In this document: one piece after another, positions 7,326 through 14,590 of the stretch
Position numbering within the stretch: the first letter of the stretch is position 1
How the letters are laid out: each line of letters starts with the position of its first letter
Origin: Actinomycetota bacterium
GTDB lineage: Bacteria > Actinomycetota > Actinomycetes > Nanopelagicales > Nanopelagicaceae
DNA length: 23,484 bases
NCBI GenBank assembly: GCA_009698295.1
Contig: WLQO01000004.1
Location: 1-23,484, forward strand
Reading direction: 5' to 3'
Made by a program: the position numbers and the translations under genes
The notes under the pieces: generated by a model
What the model saw: the letters and a program-made list of their open reading frames with translations, nothing else
What the model was told of the DNA's origin: nothing
The model's database searches: none

Positions 7326-7691
7326 ATGGCACTATCTGATCGCGAACAACGCCTACTTGCCGAGATGGAAGAGGCGTTATCTGCCGATGATCCACGCCTG
7401 GTCTCGACTCTAAATGGCACGACTTCACGACTTAGCGCTTCAATTGGTATCGCAATCGCGGCCTTGCTCGGCGGCTTTGCCATCCTCTTCGCCGGCCTAA
7501 TCGCCCAGCTCACTCTCGTAGGTGTCGCAGGCTTCCTAGTCGCCCTAGTCGGCGTGATCCTGCTAATTAATGGCTTAACTTCTCGTACCAAGCTCGGCCA
7601 GGGGCGATCTCCTAAGCGCGCTCGCCGTTCATTTACCCAAGGATTTACCAAGGGAATGGAAGATCGCTGGGATCAACGCAATAACGGTTAA
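7326..7691 (+). CDS. DUF3040-domain membrane protein
   Basis: A 121-residue protein starting MALSDREQRLLAEMEEAL, which is the DUF3040 N-terminal signature. It is followed by two membrane segments (about 40-58 and 62-81) and a basic C-terminal tail (SPKRARRSFTQGF). DUF3040 proteins are actinobacterial, of unknown function, and often sit next to mraZ, as in Mycobacterium. The ATG at 7326 was preferred over 7308 because it gives the family N-terminus. There is no clear Shine-Dalgarno sequence. A possible -10 hexamer TATTGT (7314-7319) ends seven bases before this ATG, so a leaderless transcript is possible. The gene is closed off by a strong terminator and so is a separate unit from the division cluster. 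Confidence 0.8.
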   Translation: MALSDREQRLLAEMEEALSADDPRLVSTLNGTTSRLSASIGIAIAALLGGFAILFAGLIAQLTLVGVAGFLVALVGVILLINGLTSRTKLGQGRSPKRARRSFTQGFTKGMEDRWDQRNNG

Positions 7692-7708
7692 AGCTCGCTA
7701 ATCCAATT

Positions 7709-7735
7709 GCCCTCGCCACTGGCGGGGGCTTTTTT
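7709..7735 (+). terminator. Intrinsic terminator after the DUF3040 gene
   Basis: GCCCTCGCC (7709-7717) pairs with GGCGGGGGC (7721-7729), nine pairs including one T-G, around a 3-base ACT loop. Six T residues (7730-7735) follow directly. This is a textbook Rho-independent terminator, placed 18 bases after the stop codon. It separates upstream transcription from the division operon. Confidence 0.9.
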
Positions 7736-7762
7736 CATGCAGAAAAGTTGGGCGATTTGGCG

Positions 7763-7836
7763 GGGGAGAGCCGGGGTGCAAACGGGAGATTAGTGGCGAA
7801 AGGTGGTTGAAAAAGGAGGAAAGTGGAGTAAAGTGG
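7763..7836 (+). promoter_or_regulatory. 10-bp-phased GG/GTGG repeat array, candidate MraZ operator
   Basis: GG occurs at exactly 10-bp steps for eight turns (7765, 7775, 7785, 7795, 7805, 7815, 7825, 7835). The best units are GTGG at 7793, 7803, 7823 and 7833, including AAGTGGAGTAAAGTGGGG at 7821-7838. MraZ is known to bind tandem TGGG-like direct repeats separated by 5 bp upstream of its own gene in E. coli, and AAAGTG repeats in mollicutes. The position just before mraZ and the overlap with the predicted promoter fit autoregulation. The distal units (7763-7786) are weaker and could reflect general G-richness. Confidence 0.6.
7807..7834 (+). promoter_or_regulatory. Predicted promoter of mraZ and the division cluster
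   Basis: TTGAAA (7807-7812), a 16-base spacer and TAAAGT (7829-7834) fit a primary sigma-factor promoter, with TANNNT as the -10. The start site would be near 7841, about 48 bases before mraZ. The -10 lies between and within the GTGG repeats, so MraZ binding would compete with RNA polymerase. A small palindrome, GCGGGA/TCCCGC at 7845-7858, lies in the leader. Confidence 0.5.
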
Positions 7837-7888
7837 GGGATTAAGCGGGATTTCCCGCGCTGGAACCTGGGGAAGGGGGCCAGAAAAA

Positions 7889-8320
7889 ATGTTTCTCGGC
7901 ACCCACGAGCCACGCCTTGATGAAAAGGGCCGCTTGATCCTTCCTGCGAAATTTCGCGAAGAGCTCTCTGCTGGTTTGGTAATAACTAAAGGACAAGAGC
8001 GTTGTTTATACGTGTTTCCATCTGCTGAATTTGCAACGATCACCGAAACTCTGCGCCAAGCACCGGTTACATCAAAGAATGCGCGCGATTACATGCGTGT
8101 GATGTTTGCGGGCGCACACGATGAAATTCCTGATCGTCAAGGTCGCGTAACTATTCCTGCTGGGCTTCGAACTTATGCCGGACTTGAAAAAGATTGCGTA
8201 GTAATCGGCGCAAATACTCGCGTTGAAATTTGGGATAACTCTGCATGGAATTCATATCTATCAGATCGCGAAAAAGGATTTTCCGAAGTTTCAGAGGAGA
8301 TCTTTCCCGGCCTCTTTTAG
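7889..8320 (+). CDS. mraZ: Transcriptional regulator MraZ
   Basis: A 143-residue protein with the two AbrB-like half-domains of MraZ. Each carries the DxxGRxxxPxxxR signature: D11-G14-R15-P19-R23 and D82-G85-R86-P90-R94. MraZ forms a ring-shaped oligomer that binds tandem direct repeats upstream of its own operon and controls division and cell-wall genes. The start ATG follows a purine-rich stretch (GGGGAAGGGGG, 7868-7878) that serves as ribosome binding site, and the protein begins with the usual MFLGTHEPRLDEKGR. It is the first gene of the cluster, and its stop is followed by a 179-bp structured gap before rsmH. Confidence 0.96.
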   Translation: MFLGTHEPRLDEKGRLILPAKFREELSAGLVITKGQERCLYVFPSAEFATITETLRQAPVTSKNARDYMRVMFAGAHDEIPDRQGRVTIPAGLRTYAGLEKDCVVIGANTRVEIWDNSAWNSYLSDREKGFSEVSEEIFPGLF

Positions 8321-8362
8321 TAAATAAAAAAACTAAATATGCAAGTTCAAAATTTAATAGCG

Positions 8363-8463
8363 CTCTCATTTGTGGCCACCGCCGACCTAAAGCCGGCAGT
8401 GACACCCCTTCCCCGGTGTCACTTTCGTTAGATCCGTCGGCCGGCGGTGACCAGAGATGAGAG
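8363..8463 (+). ncRNA. Structured leader RNA upstream of rsmH (mraW-motif candidate)
   Basis: The mraZ-rsmH gap can fold into a closed multi-stem RNA. CTCTCAT (8363-8369) pairs with 8457-8463. GGCCACCGCCG (8374-8384) pairs with 8442-8452, ten of eleven positions. A perfect 9-bp hairpin AGTGACACC/GGTGTCACT (8398-8406 with 8415-8423) closes an 8-base loop. An alternative pairing exists: GCCGAC (8381-8386) with GTCGGC (8436-8441), excluding part of the long stem. A conserved cis RNA named the mraW motif has been described in actinobacterial leaders of this gene; position and phylum match, but I could not check the consensus. The structure ends 36 bases before the rsmH start, leaving its ribosome binding site outside. 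Confidence 0.65.
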
Positions 8464-8499
8464 ATGAAATAAATGTACGACTAAGAAAAGGGGGAGTAG

Positions 8500-9456
8500 A
8501 TGAACGATGCAAGCACACAACATATATCGGTAATGCTAGATCGCTGCATTGAACTACTTTCCCCAACTGTTCTGTTAAATGAAAACCCAGTGATCATAGA
8601 TTGCACTCTTGGTCTTGGTGGACATACTGAAGCCTTGCTTGAGAAATTTCCAACACTTACCGTAATCGGAATTGATCGTGATCAGATAGCACTTGAACGA
8701 GCTGGTTTTAGATTGGCTCGCTTCGGCGATCGCTTTAAGAGCGCTCATGCAGTCTTTGATCAGATCAGCGATGTTGCTGCTTCATTTGGTTTAAAAGAGG
8801 TAAATGGCGTCTTATTTGATCTTGGTGTTTCATCAATCCAATTAGATGAAGTAGAACGTGGATTTTCATATTCTCAAGATGCTCCACTTGATATGCGCAT
8901 GGATCGAAGCCGTGGGATCACCGCCTCAGAAATAGTAAATACTTATGCACCTGGTGCGCTAGTTAAGATTTTGCGCACATTTGGCGAAGAAAAATTTGCA
9001 ACACGTATCGTTGAAAATATCGTAAAAGCCCGCGCGAAAGCGCCCTTGAATTCGACTCAAGAGTTGGCTGCTTTAGTAAAAGAGAGCATTCCAGCTGCAA
9101 CTCGTCGCACCGGTGGCAATCCTGCAAAGCGCACATTCCAAGCGCTGCGAATTGAAGCAAATGATGAACTCGGAGCAATTTCCCGTGCTCTGCCGATTGC
9201 ACTCGATCTTTTAACAATCGGAGGACGCGTCGTCGTTCTCTCTTTCCAGTCACTCGAAGACAGAATTGTTAAAGAGATATTTGTTGATCGATCAACATCA
9301 AAGAGTCCGCGCAATTTGCCGGTTGACCTTCCAGAATTTGCCGCAAAATTTGCCCTTGTCTCAAAATCTGGCGAAACCCCTTCAGATCAAGAGTTAGCAA
9401 ATAATCCACGTTCGGCTTCAGTACGTCTGCGTGCAATTGAAAAGGTGGCGGCATAA
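8500..9456 (+). CDS. rsmH: 16S rRNA m4C1402 methyltransferase RsmH (MraW)
   Basis: A 318-residue S-adenosylmethionine-dependent methyltransferase that N4-methylates C1402 in the decoding centre of 16S rRNA. The N-terminus HISVMLDRCIELL (8-20) is the family hallmark. The SAM-binding loop is DCTLGLGGH (34-42), GIDRD (57-61) forms the second strand, and LFDLGVSSIQLD (from 106) with GFSYSQDAPLDMRMD completes the catalytic fold. The length is normal. The start is set by a strong purine-rich site, AAAAGGGGGAG (8487-8497), shortly before ATG 8500. It lies downstream of the structured leader RNA, and its stop codon abuts the ftsL start with no gap. Confidence 0.96.
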   Translation: MNDASTQHISVMLDRCIELLSPTVLLNENPVIIDCTLGLGGHTEALLEKFPTLTVIGIDRDQIALERAGFRLARFGDRFKSAHAVFDQISDVAASFGLKEVNGVLFDLGVSSIQLDEVERGFSYSQDAPLDMRMDRSRGITASEIVNTYAPGALVKILRTFGEEKFATRIVENIVKARAKAPLNSTQELAALVKESIPAATRRTGGNPAKRTFQALRIEANDELGAISRALPIALDLLTIGGRVVVLSFQSLEDRIVKEIFVDRSTSKSPRNLPVDLPEFAAKFALVSKSGETPSDQELANNPRSASVRLRAIEKVAA

Positions 9457-9867
9457 ATGGCGCTCCTAAATTCAACTGCGATAAAGGCACCTCGCCAGAA
9501 AATAACTGAGAAATCAGTCGAAGTATTTCTTAAATTAGTACCAAGTGTTTCTGAAAGCGCTCAAGCAACTCATAGATTCTTTGCAACCTTCCTGTCAGTT
9601 GTTGCCTGTTTTGGTCTTCTGATTCTCCTTGCGGTAAATATCCTCTTGGCACAAGATGCTTTTACGATCTCTGCGCTAAAGGCAGAAGCGAAAGTTGTCG
9701 CAGATCAACGTGAAGCGATAAATCGCCAGATCGAAGCGGCGTCATCTCCTGAAGCGCTTGCGGCTAAAGCGAAATCGCTGGGCATGCGTCCATCTACTTC
9801 ACCAGTGTTTCTTAATTTGGATGCACCAGAACAAGCGTTAGCAAATGGAGAGGCCAAGCGTGGGTAA
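9457..9867 (+). CDS. ftsL: Cell division protein FtsL
   Basis: A 136-residue bitopic membrane protein: a cytoplasmic N-terminus of about 40 residues, one membrane helix (about 41-65) and a heptad-rich segment (68-96) likely to form a coiled coil. The end, LAAKAKSLGMRPS, is typical of FtsL/DivIC-like proteins. FtsL joins FtsQ and the FtsB/DivIC-type partner in a complex that activates FtsW-FtsI at the septum. Sequence identity in this family is always low, so the name rests on topology, size and position between rsmH and ftsI. The start ATG immediately follows the rsmH stop, and the 3' end overlaps the ftsI start. Confidence 0.85.
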   Translation: MALLNSTAIKAPRQKITEKSVEVFLKLVPSVSESAQATHRFFATFLSVVACFGLLILLAVNILLAQDAFTISALKAEAKVVADQREAINRQIEAASSPEALAAKAKSLGMRPSTSPVFLNLDAPEQALANGEAKRG

Positions 9868-11686
9868 TTTAAATTTGGCTGCCTCGCGTATCCGCGCATT
9901 AATTGTCTTTATATTAATCTTCTTCTTATTATTTGCCGCTCGATTAATTCAAATCCAAGCAATTCAAGCAAGCGACTATCGCAGCAAAGCTGCAAACGAG
10001 ATGGAATCAACTCGAGCAATTCCAGCTGCACGTGGAGAAATTACCGATATCAATGGAGTCGCCTTTGCACGTAGCGTCTCAGCGATAAATATCGTCGTAG
10101 ATCAAACCTTAATCACAGATGCTGCACGCACCGCCAAATTTGCAGCGCCTTATCTCGGTATGACTGTCGCCCAAGTACAGAGCGCTGTTTCTGGGAGTAA
10201 GCGATACTCGATGGTCGCAAAGAGCGCTAAGCCAGCAATCTGGCGCGATTTAAGTAGCGCCATAGACTCATTTAACGCATCTTTAAGTAAAGAGAATTTC
10301 GATAAGCGCATTGTCGGTTTCTTCGCTGAGCGAAACTACATCCGCGAATATCCATCTGGTTCACTAGTTTCATCGCTGGTTGGATTTGTACGCCAAGATG
10401 GCATCGGTGCTACCGGTATTGAATCAAGCATGAACTCCACCATAACCGGCACCGATGGTAGATATTCATATGCGCGTGGGTTAGGCGCTGAAATTCCTGG
10501 ATCACAGAACGAAATTATCGCTGCTAAAAAAGGTACCTCGATACGTCTAACCATTGACCGTGATGTGCAATGGGTTGCAGCTAAGGCGATTCAAGAAGCG
10601 GTTAGTAAATCACACGCAATTAGCGGCACAGTAATTGTCATGGATCCGAAGACAGGACATATCTTGGCTCACGCAACTGCGCCAACTTTTGATCCAAATA
10701 ATACAAAGAGCGTTTCTTCTGCGTTGATGCGCAATCCTTCAGTCCAAGATGCTTATGAACCAGGATCGACTGGAAAGATCATGACATTAGCAGCCGCTTT
10801 GGAAGAGAAGAAGATCACTCCCGAGACTATTTTTACGGTAAAAGATAAGATAAAACGCGGTGGATCTACATTCCATGATCACGACACGCATCCAGTTCAG
10901 CACCTTACGACATCTGGAATTTTAGCTATCTCATCAAATACCGGAACCATTCAAATTGGTGAGAAATTATCGAATAATACTTTGCATGATTATTTAGCGA
11001 AATTCGGAATTGGAATTTCAACTGGCTCTGGACTACCGGGCGAATCAGCTGGAAAATTACGTCCAGTTAATGATTGGTCAGGTACTACCGCTCCAACAGT
11101 TGCATTTGGACAGGGTTACTCGTTAACTGCGATGCAAGCCACAAGCGTCTTTGCAACGATCGCAAATAACGGCGTTCGAGTTTCACCGACAGTTATTGCC
11201 GGAACAACAGATGCATCTGGCAAATTCACTGCCTCGGCACCGCGAGTAAATGAACGTGTGGTCAGCGCTGAAACGGCGAAACAAGTGCGCATCATGATGG
11301 AATCAGTAGTTTCATCGCAGGGTACGGCGCCAAGTGCGGCAATACCTGGTTATCGAGTTGCTGGTAAAACAGGTACAGCAATGCGTTATAACTCAGATTG
11401 CGCTTGCTACAGCGGGTACACCGCATCATTTATTGGATTTGCACCAGCGGATGCGCCGAGATATGTAATCAGCGTAACTATCCAAGGACCTAAAGGTATC
11501 CACTTCGGTGGTCTGCTCGGTGGCCCAGTATTTAAAAAGGTAATGACCTTTGTGCTGCAATCTGAACATGTGGCTCCAACTGGTACTGAAGTTATCCCTG
11601 TAGCTTTAAATCAAAGCGAATTAATTAGTATGCAAAGCCAAGCTTCGAGCGTTAAAGTTACACAAGCTAGTGCAAAGAAGCGATGA
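9860..11686 (+). CDS. ftsI: Septal peptidoglycan transpeptidase FtsI (PBP3)
   Basis: A class B penicillin-binding protein of 608 residues from the chosen start. An N-terminal membrane anchor (IRALIVFILIFFLLFAARL, about 13-31) precedes the dimerisation domain (RAIPAARGEITDINGVAFA) and the transpeptidase domain. The active-site motifs are complete: SxxK as S303-TGK-306, SxN as S358-S-N360, and K503-TG. It cross-links septal peptidoglycan with FtsW as partner. I chose GTG 9860, which has GGAGAGG (9847-9853) six bases ahead and overlaps the ftsL stop by 8 bp; an upstream ATG at 9845 would add five residues but has no visible ribosome binding site. It overlaps murE by ATGA. Confidence 0.95.
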   Translation: MGNLNLAASRIRALIVFILIFFLLFAARLIQIQAIQASDYRSKAANEMESTRAIPAARGEITDINGVAFARSVSAINIVVDQTLITDAARTAKFAAPYLGMTVAQVQSAVSGSKRYSMVAKSAKPAIWRDLSSAIDSFNASLSKENFDKRIVGFFAERNYIREYPSGSLVSSLVGFVRQDGIGATGIESSMNSTITGTDGRYSYARGLGAEIPGSQNEIIAAKKGTSIRLTIDRDVQWVAAKAIQEAVSKSHAISGTVIVMDPKTGHILAHATAPTFDPNNTKSVSSALMRNPSVQDAYEPGSTGKIMTLAAALEEKKITPETIFTVKDKIKRGGSTFHDHDTHPVQHLTTSGILAISSNTGTIQIGEKLSNNTLHDYLAKFGIGISTGSGLPGESAGKLRPVNDWSGTTAPTVAFGQGYSLTAMQATSVFATIANNGVRVSPTVIAGTTDASGKFTASAPRVNERVVSAETAKQVRIMMESVVSSQGTAPSAAIPGYRVAGKTGTAMRYNSDCACYSGYTASFIGFAPADAPRYVISVTIQGPKGIHFGGLLGGPVFKKVMTFVLQSEHVAPTGTEVIPVALNQSELISMQSQASSVKVTQASAKKR

Positions 11687-13191
11687 TGCGACCATTTAAC
11701 TCTCCGACCGTAACGCTCGCCAAAATCGCACAATCCTGCAGCGCAGAGAGCACAACGAACACAAGTGATTTAGCCGCAATCGCAATAACCGGAATAACTC
11801 ATAACGATAGCGATGTAATTCCCGGAGATTTATTCGTTGCAATTCCAGGTGCAAAGCATCACGGCGCTGAATTTGCTGCAAATGCGCAAAAGCGCGGTGC
11901 GGTTGCAGTCTTGACGGATGCATCTGGTGCCGAGTTAGTTACAAAGTTAATAAGTAACCTGCCAATTTTAACCGTTGCAGATCCCCGTCAAATTGCGGGA
12001 CAAGTCGCCGCTTTTATATTTAACGAGCCAATGCGCGATATCAATAGCATCGCAATAACTGGCACTAATGGGAAAACGACAGTCACCACTCTGCTGCACC
12101 AGATATTTGAAGGCGCTCACCGTGATTGCGGATTGATTGGCACAGTCGAAACAAGAATTGGTAAGGAAATAGTCGCTAGCAAACGCACAACGCCTGAAGC
12201 AACGGATTTACAGGCACTTGCTGCAGTGATGAGAGAACGTCACATGCGCCATTTGGTGATTGAAGCTTCTAGCCACGCACTTGCGATGCACCGCTTAGCA
12301 GGTGCTCATTTTGCCATCGCAGGATTTACAAATTTGTCACAGGATCACTTGGATTTTCATGGTGATATGGAGAGCTACTTCGCTGCCAAATCACGACTCT
12401 TCACCTATGAGCTGGCGGATTTAGCTTGCATCAATATCGATGATCCATATGGAGTAAGACTTGCATCGTCTACCGAGCTTCCCGTCATCACTATCTCGCG
12501 CTCAAACCCGCAAGCGATCTGGCACTTTATAGAAATTGATACAAACGCTAAACGAGTGCATCTCAAGGTTCGTGGCTCCGGTGGAATATTGATTGAAACC
12601 ACGACAACGCTTCGAGGCGGATACAACTTCGACAATTTACTTATGGCGATAGCAATCGCTGTTGAATCCGGAGTAGATCCAATTGATATTGCAGCGATAG
12701 TTCCCAAGATATCTGGTGCAGCAGGACGCTTGGAAGAAGTTTCTGTAGGTCAGAATTTTTCCGCCATTGTTGATTATGCGCACACCCCAGATGCAGTTGC
12801 AAATGTTCTTAAATCAATTCGAGAATTTACTTCCGGAAAGGTGATCGCGGTTCTAGGTTGTGGGGGAGATCGAGACTCAAGTAAGCGTCCTTTAATGGGC
12901 CAAGCGTTACTTGGCAATTCAGATATTTCAATCTTCACAAGCGATAATCCACGATCAGAAGAACCGGCGGTAATTTTAAAGGCGATGGTCGGTGATCTTA
13001 AAGTTTCTGAACCATCACAAGTCATAATTGATCGGGCTGCGGCAATTGCATATGCAGTATCACTAGCTGGTGGCGGTGACACCGTGGCAATACTCGGAAA
13101 AGGGCATGAACTTGGGCAAGAGATAAGTGGGCAGATATTAGATTTTGATGACCGACTAGTTCTTGCAAAAGCGCTGGAGGCAAAGCAATGA
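11683..13191 (+). CDS. murE: UDP-MurNAc-tripeptide ligase MurE, meso-diaminopimelate type
   Basis: A 502-residue Mur ligase that adds the third residue of the peptidoglycan stem to UDP-MurNAc-L-Ala-D-Glu. The ATP-binding loop is GTNGKTT (127-133). The motif DNPR at 421-424 (TSDNPRSEEP) is the known mark of enzymes selecting meso-diaminopimelate rather than lysine, so this organism probably has DAP-type peptidoglycan. The central EASSHAL and SQDHLDFHGD motifs are also present. The start ATG overlaps the ftsI stop as ATGA, and the stop overlaps murF in the same way, indicating translational coupling. A second ATG three bases later is an equally possible start. Confidence 0.95.
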   Translation: MMRPFNSPTVTLAKIAQSCSAESTTNTSDLAAIAITGITHNDSDVIPGDLFVAIPGAKHHGAEFAANAQKRGAVAVLTDASGAELVTKLISNLPILTVADPRQIAGQVAAFIFNEPMRDINSIAITGTNGKTTVTTLLHQIFEGAHRDCGLIGTVETRIGKEIVASKRTTPEATDLQALAAVMRERHMRHLVIEASSHALAMHRLAGAHFAIAGFTNLSQDHLDFHGDMESYFAAKSRLFTYELADLACINIDDPYGVRLASSTELPVITISRSNPQAIWHFIEIDTNAKRVHLKVRGSGGILIETTTTLRGGYNFDNLLMAIAIAVESGVDPIDIAAIVPKISGAAGRLEEVSVGQNFSAIVDYAHTPDAVANVLKSIREFTSGKVIAVLGCGGDRDSSKRPLMGQALLGNSDISIFTSDNPRSEEPAVILKAMVGDLKVSEPSQVIIDRAAAIAYAVSLAGGGDTVAILGKGHELGQEISGQILDFDDRLVLAKALEAKQ

Positions 13192-14585
13192 TCGCGCTCA
13201 AAGCGTCTGCTATCGCCCAAATTGTTGGTGGAGAACTTAAAGGCGCAGATGTAATAGTTACTTCAGCCCCTGTATTCGATTCTAATCAGGCTACACCCGG
13301 CTCACTTTTCCTGGCGTTAAAAGGGGAGAAGAGCGATGGCCACGAATTTATCAAGGATGCCTTTGCGCGCGGCGCTGTTTTAGCTCTGGTCACAAATGCA
13401 TCGGAAGAAAATTGCATTGTTGTGAAGGATGTAATTGTCGCACTTAATAAATTGGCATCACATCTGCGCGGCCAACTTAAAGAATTAAAAGTAATAGCCC
13501 TTACCGGATCACAAGGTAAAACCACTACGAAAGATTTACTACAGCACATTCTGGAGTCTGTCGGAAAAACTGTCGCACCGGTTGGAAATTTTAATAATGA
13601 ACTCGGGACACCGATAACCCTTTTGCAATGTGACGAGACGACAAAATTCTGCATTCTGGAAATGGGAGCACGCCACGTTGGAGATATTGCCCAGCTCTGT
13701 GAGATGGCAAGACCAAATATCGGTATGGTTTTACGAGTCGGTAGTGCACATATCGGAGAATTTGGATCTGCTGAGGCTGTTGCGAAAACGAAATCAGAGA
13801 TGATCTCTTCACTTGCTCCAGAGGCGATTGCAATTCTTGGCGATTACGACAGCTACACCCCGAAGATGAAGTCTTTACATACGGGAAGAGTCATTACTTT
13901 TGGTGAGACGACTTCATCAGAAGTACGCGCAACTGATATTGAAATTCGCGAAGGCCGCCCTCACTTTGATCTAGTAACACCTGCTGGCCGAGCAGCGGTC
14001 GGGCTACGTATCGTCGGTATTCATCAAGTTGCTAATGCATTAGCGGCAGCTGCTGCAGCAACTGCAGTCGGTGCATCTATTGATCAGATCGCTGGTGCGC
14101 TTTCGACCGCAGAAGTACACAGCAAGTGGCGTATGGAGATCCAAGAGATCGGAAATTTGGTTCTTATCAACGATTCTTATAACTCAAGTCCGGAATCGGC
14201 CGAAGCGGCACTTCGTACCTTGGCCCTCTTCGCGCAAGAACGTGGCGGCCAGTCGTGGGCTTTTCTCGGAAAGATGCATGAACTCGGCGCGTCATCGGAG
14301 GCTAGCCACGCAGATATTGGCACCCTTGCTTCAGAGTTAGGGATAGATCATCTGGTCTGCATCGCATCTGCGGAGTACGCCTCTAAGTTAGCTGCCAATA
14401 GCGCGACAGCGATCCATCTCTTTGAAAAGAAGGAAGATGCATTGCATTTAGTGGAAGAAATGAAGTCAGGAGATGTAGTAATCATAAAAGCATCTCGCGC
14501 TGAACACTTTGAAGATTTGGCTCATGGAATTGAAGAGAAGATCAGAGCGCTAATTGGCGTAGAAACCGAAGAAGGGGGGCGCTGA
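13188..14585 (+). CDS. murF: UDP-MurNAc-tripeptide D-alanyl-D-alanine ligase MurF
   Basis: A 465-residue Mur ligase that adds D-Ala-D-Ala to the UDP-MurNAc-tripeptide, completing the pentapeptide in the cytoplasm. The nucleotide-binding loop is GSQGKTTT (107-114), with GNFNNELGTPITLL shortly after, and the adenine-contact motif INDSYNSSPES near residue 330 distinguishes MurF from its relatives. CILEMGARHVGDI is the central-domain motif. The start ATG overlaps the murE stop (ATGA) and is preceded by GGAGG at 13175-13179, ten bases before ATG. The D-Ala-D-Ala ligase gene is not in this cluster and must lie elsewhere. Confidence 0.95.
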   Translation: MIALKASAIAQIVGGELKGADVIVTSAPVFDSNQATPGSLFLALKGEKSDGHEFIKDAFARGAVLALVTNASEENCIVVKDVIVALNKLASHLRGQLKELKVIALTGSQGKTTTKDLLQHILESVGKTVAPVGNFNNELGTPITLLQCDETTKFCILEMGARHVGDIAQLCEMARPNIGMVLRVGSAHIGEFGSAEAVAKTKSEMISSLAPEAIAILGDYDSYTPKMKSLHTGRVITFGETTSSEVRATDIEIREGRPHFDLVTPAGRAAVGLRIVGIHQVANALAAAAAATAVGASIDQIAGALSTAEVHSKWRMEIQEIGNLVLINDSYNSSPESAEAALRTLALFAQERGGQSWAFLGKMHELGASSEASHADIGTLASELGIDHLVCIASAEYASKLAANSATAIHLFEKKEDALHLVEEMKSGDVVIIKASRAEHFEDLAHGIEEKIRALIGVETEEGGR

Positions 14586-14590
14586 AGAAA

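Noticed and set aside
7845..7858. GCGGGA/TCCCGC palindrome in the mraZ leader as a terminator
   Set aside because: The stem is six pairs with a 2-base loop, too tight for a good hairpin, and no T-run follows. It may be incidental or a protein site.
8166..8183. TTCGAAC in mraZ as a second SOS box
   Set aside because: Only one half-site is present; the partner half (GTTCGAA) is missing, and it lies inside coding sequence away from a promoter.
8339..8431. A 30-codon plus-strand reading frame within the mraZ-rsmH gap, a possible leader peptide
   Set aside because: It has no Shine-Dalgarno sequence, no amino-acid run suggesting attenuation, and its codons simply run through the RNA stems. The structured RNA explains the sequence better.
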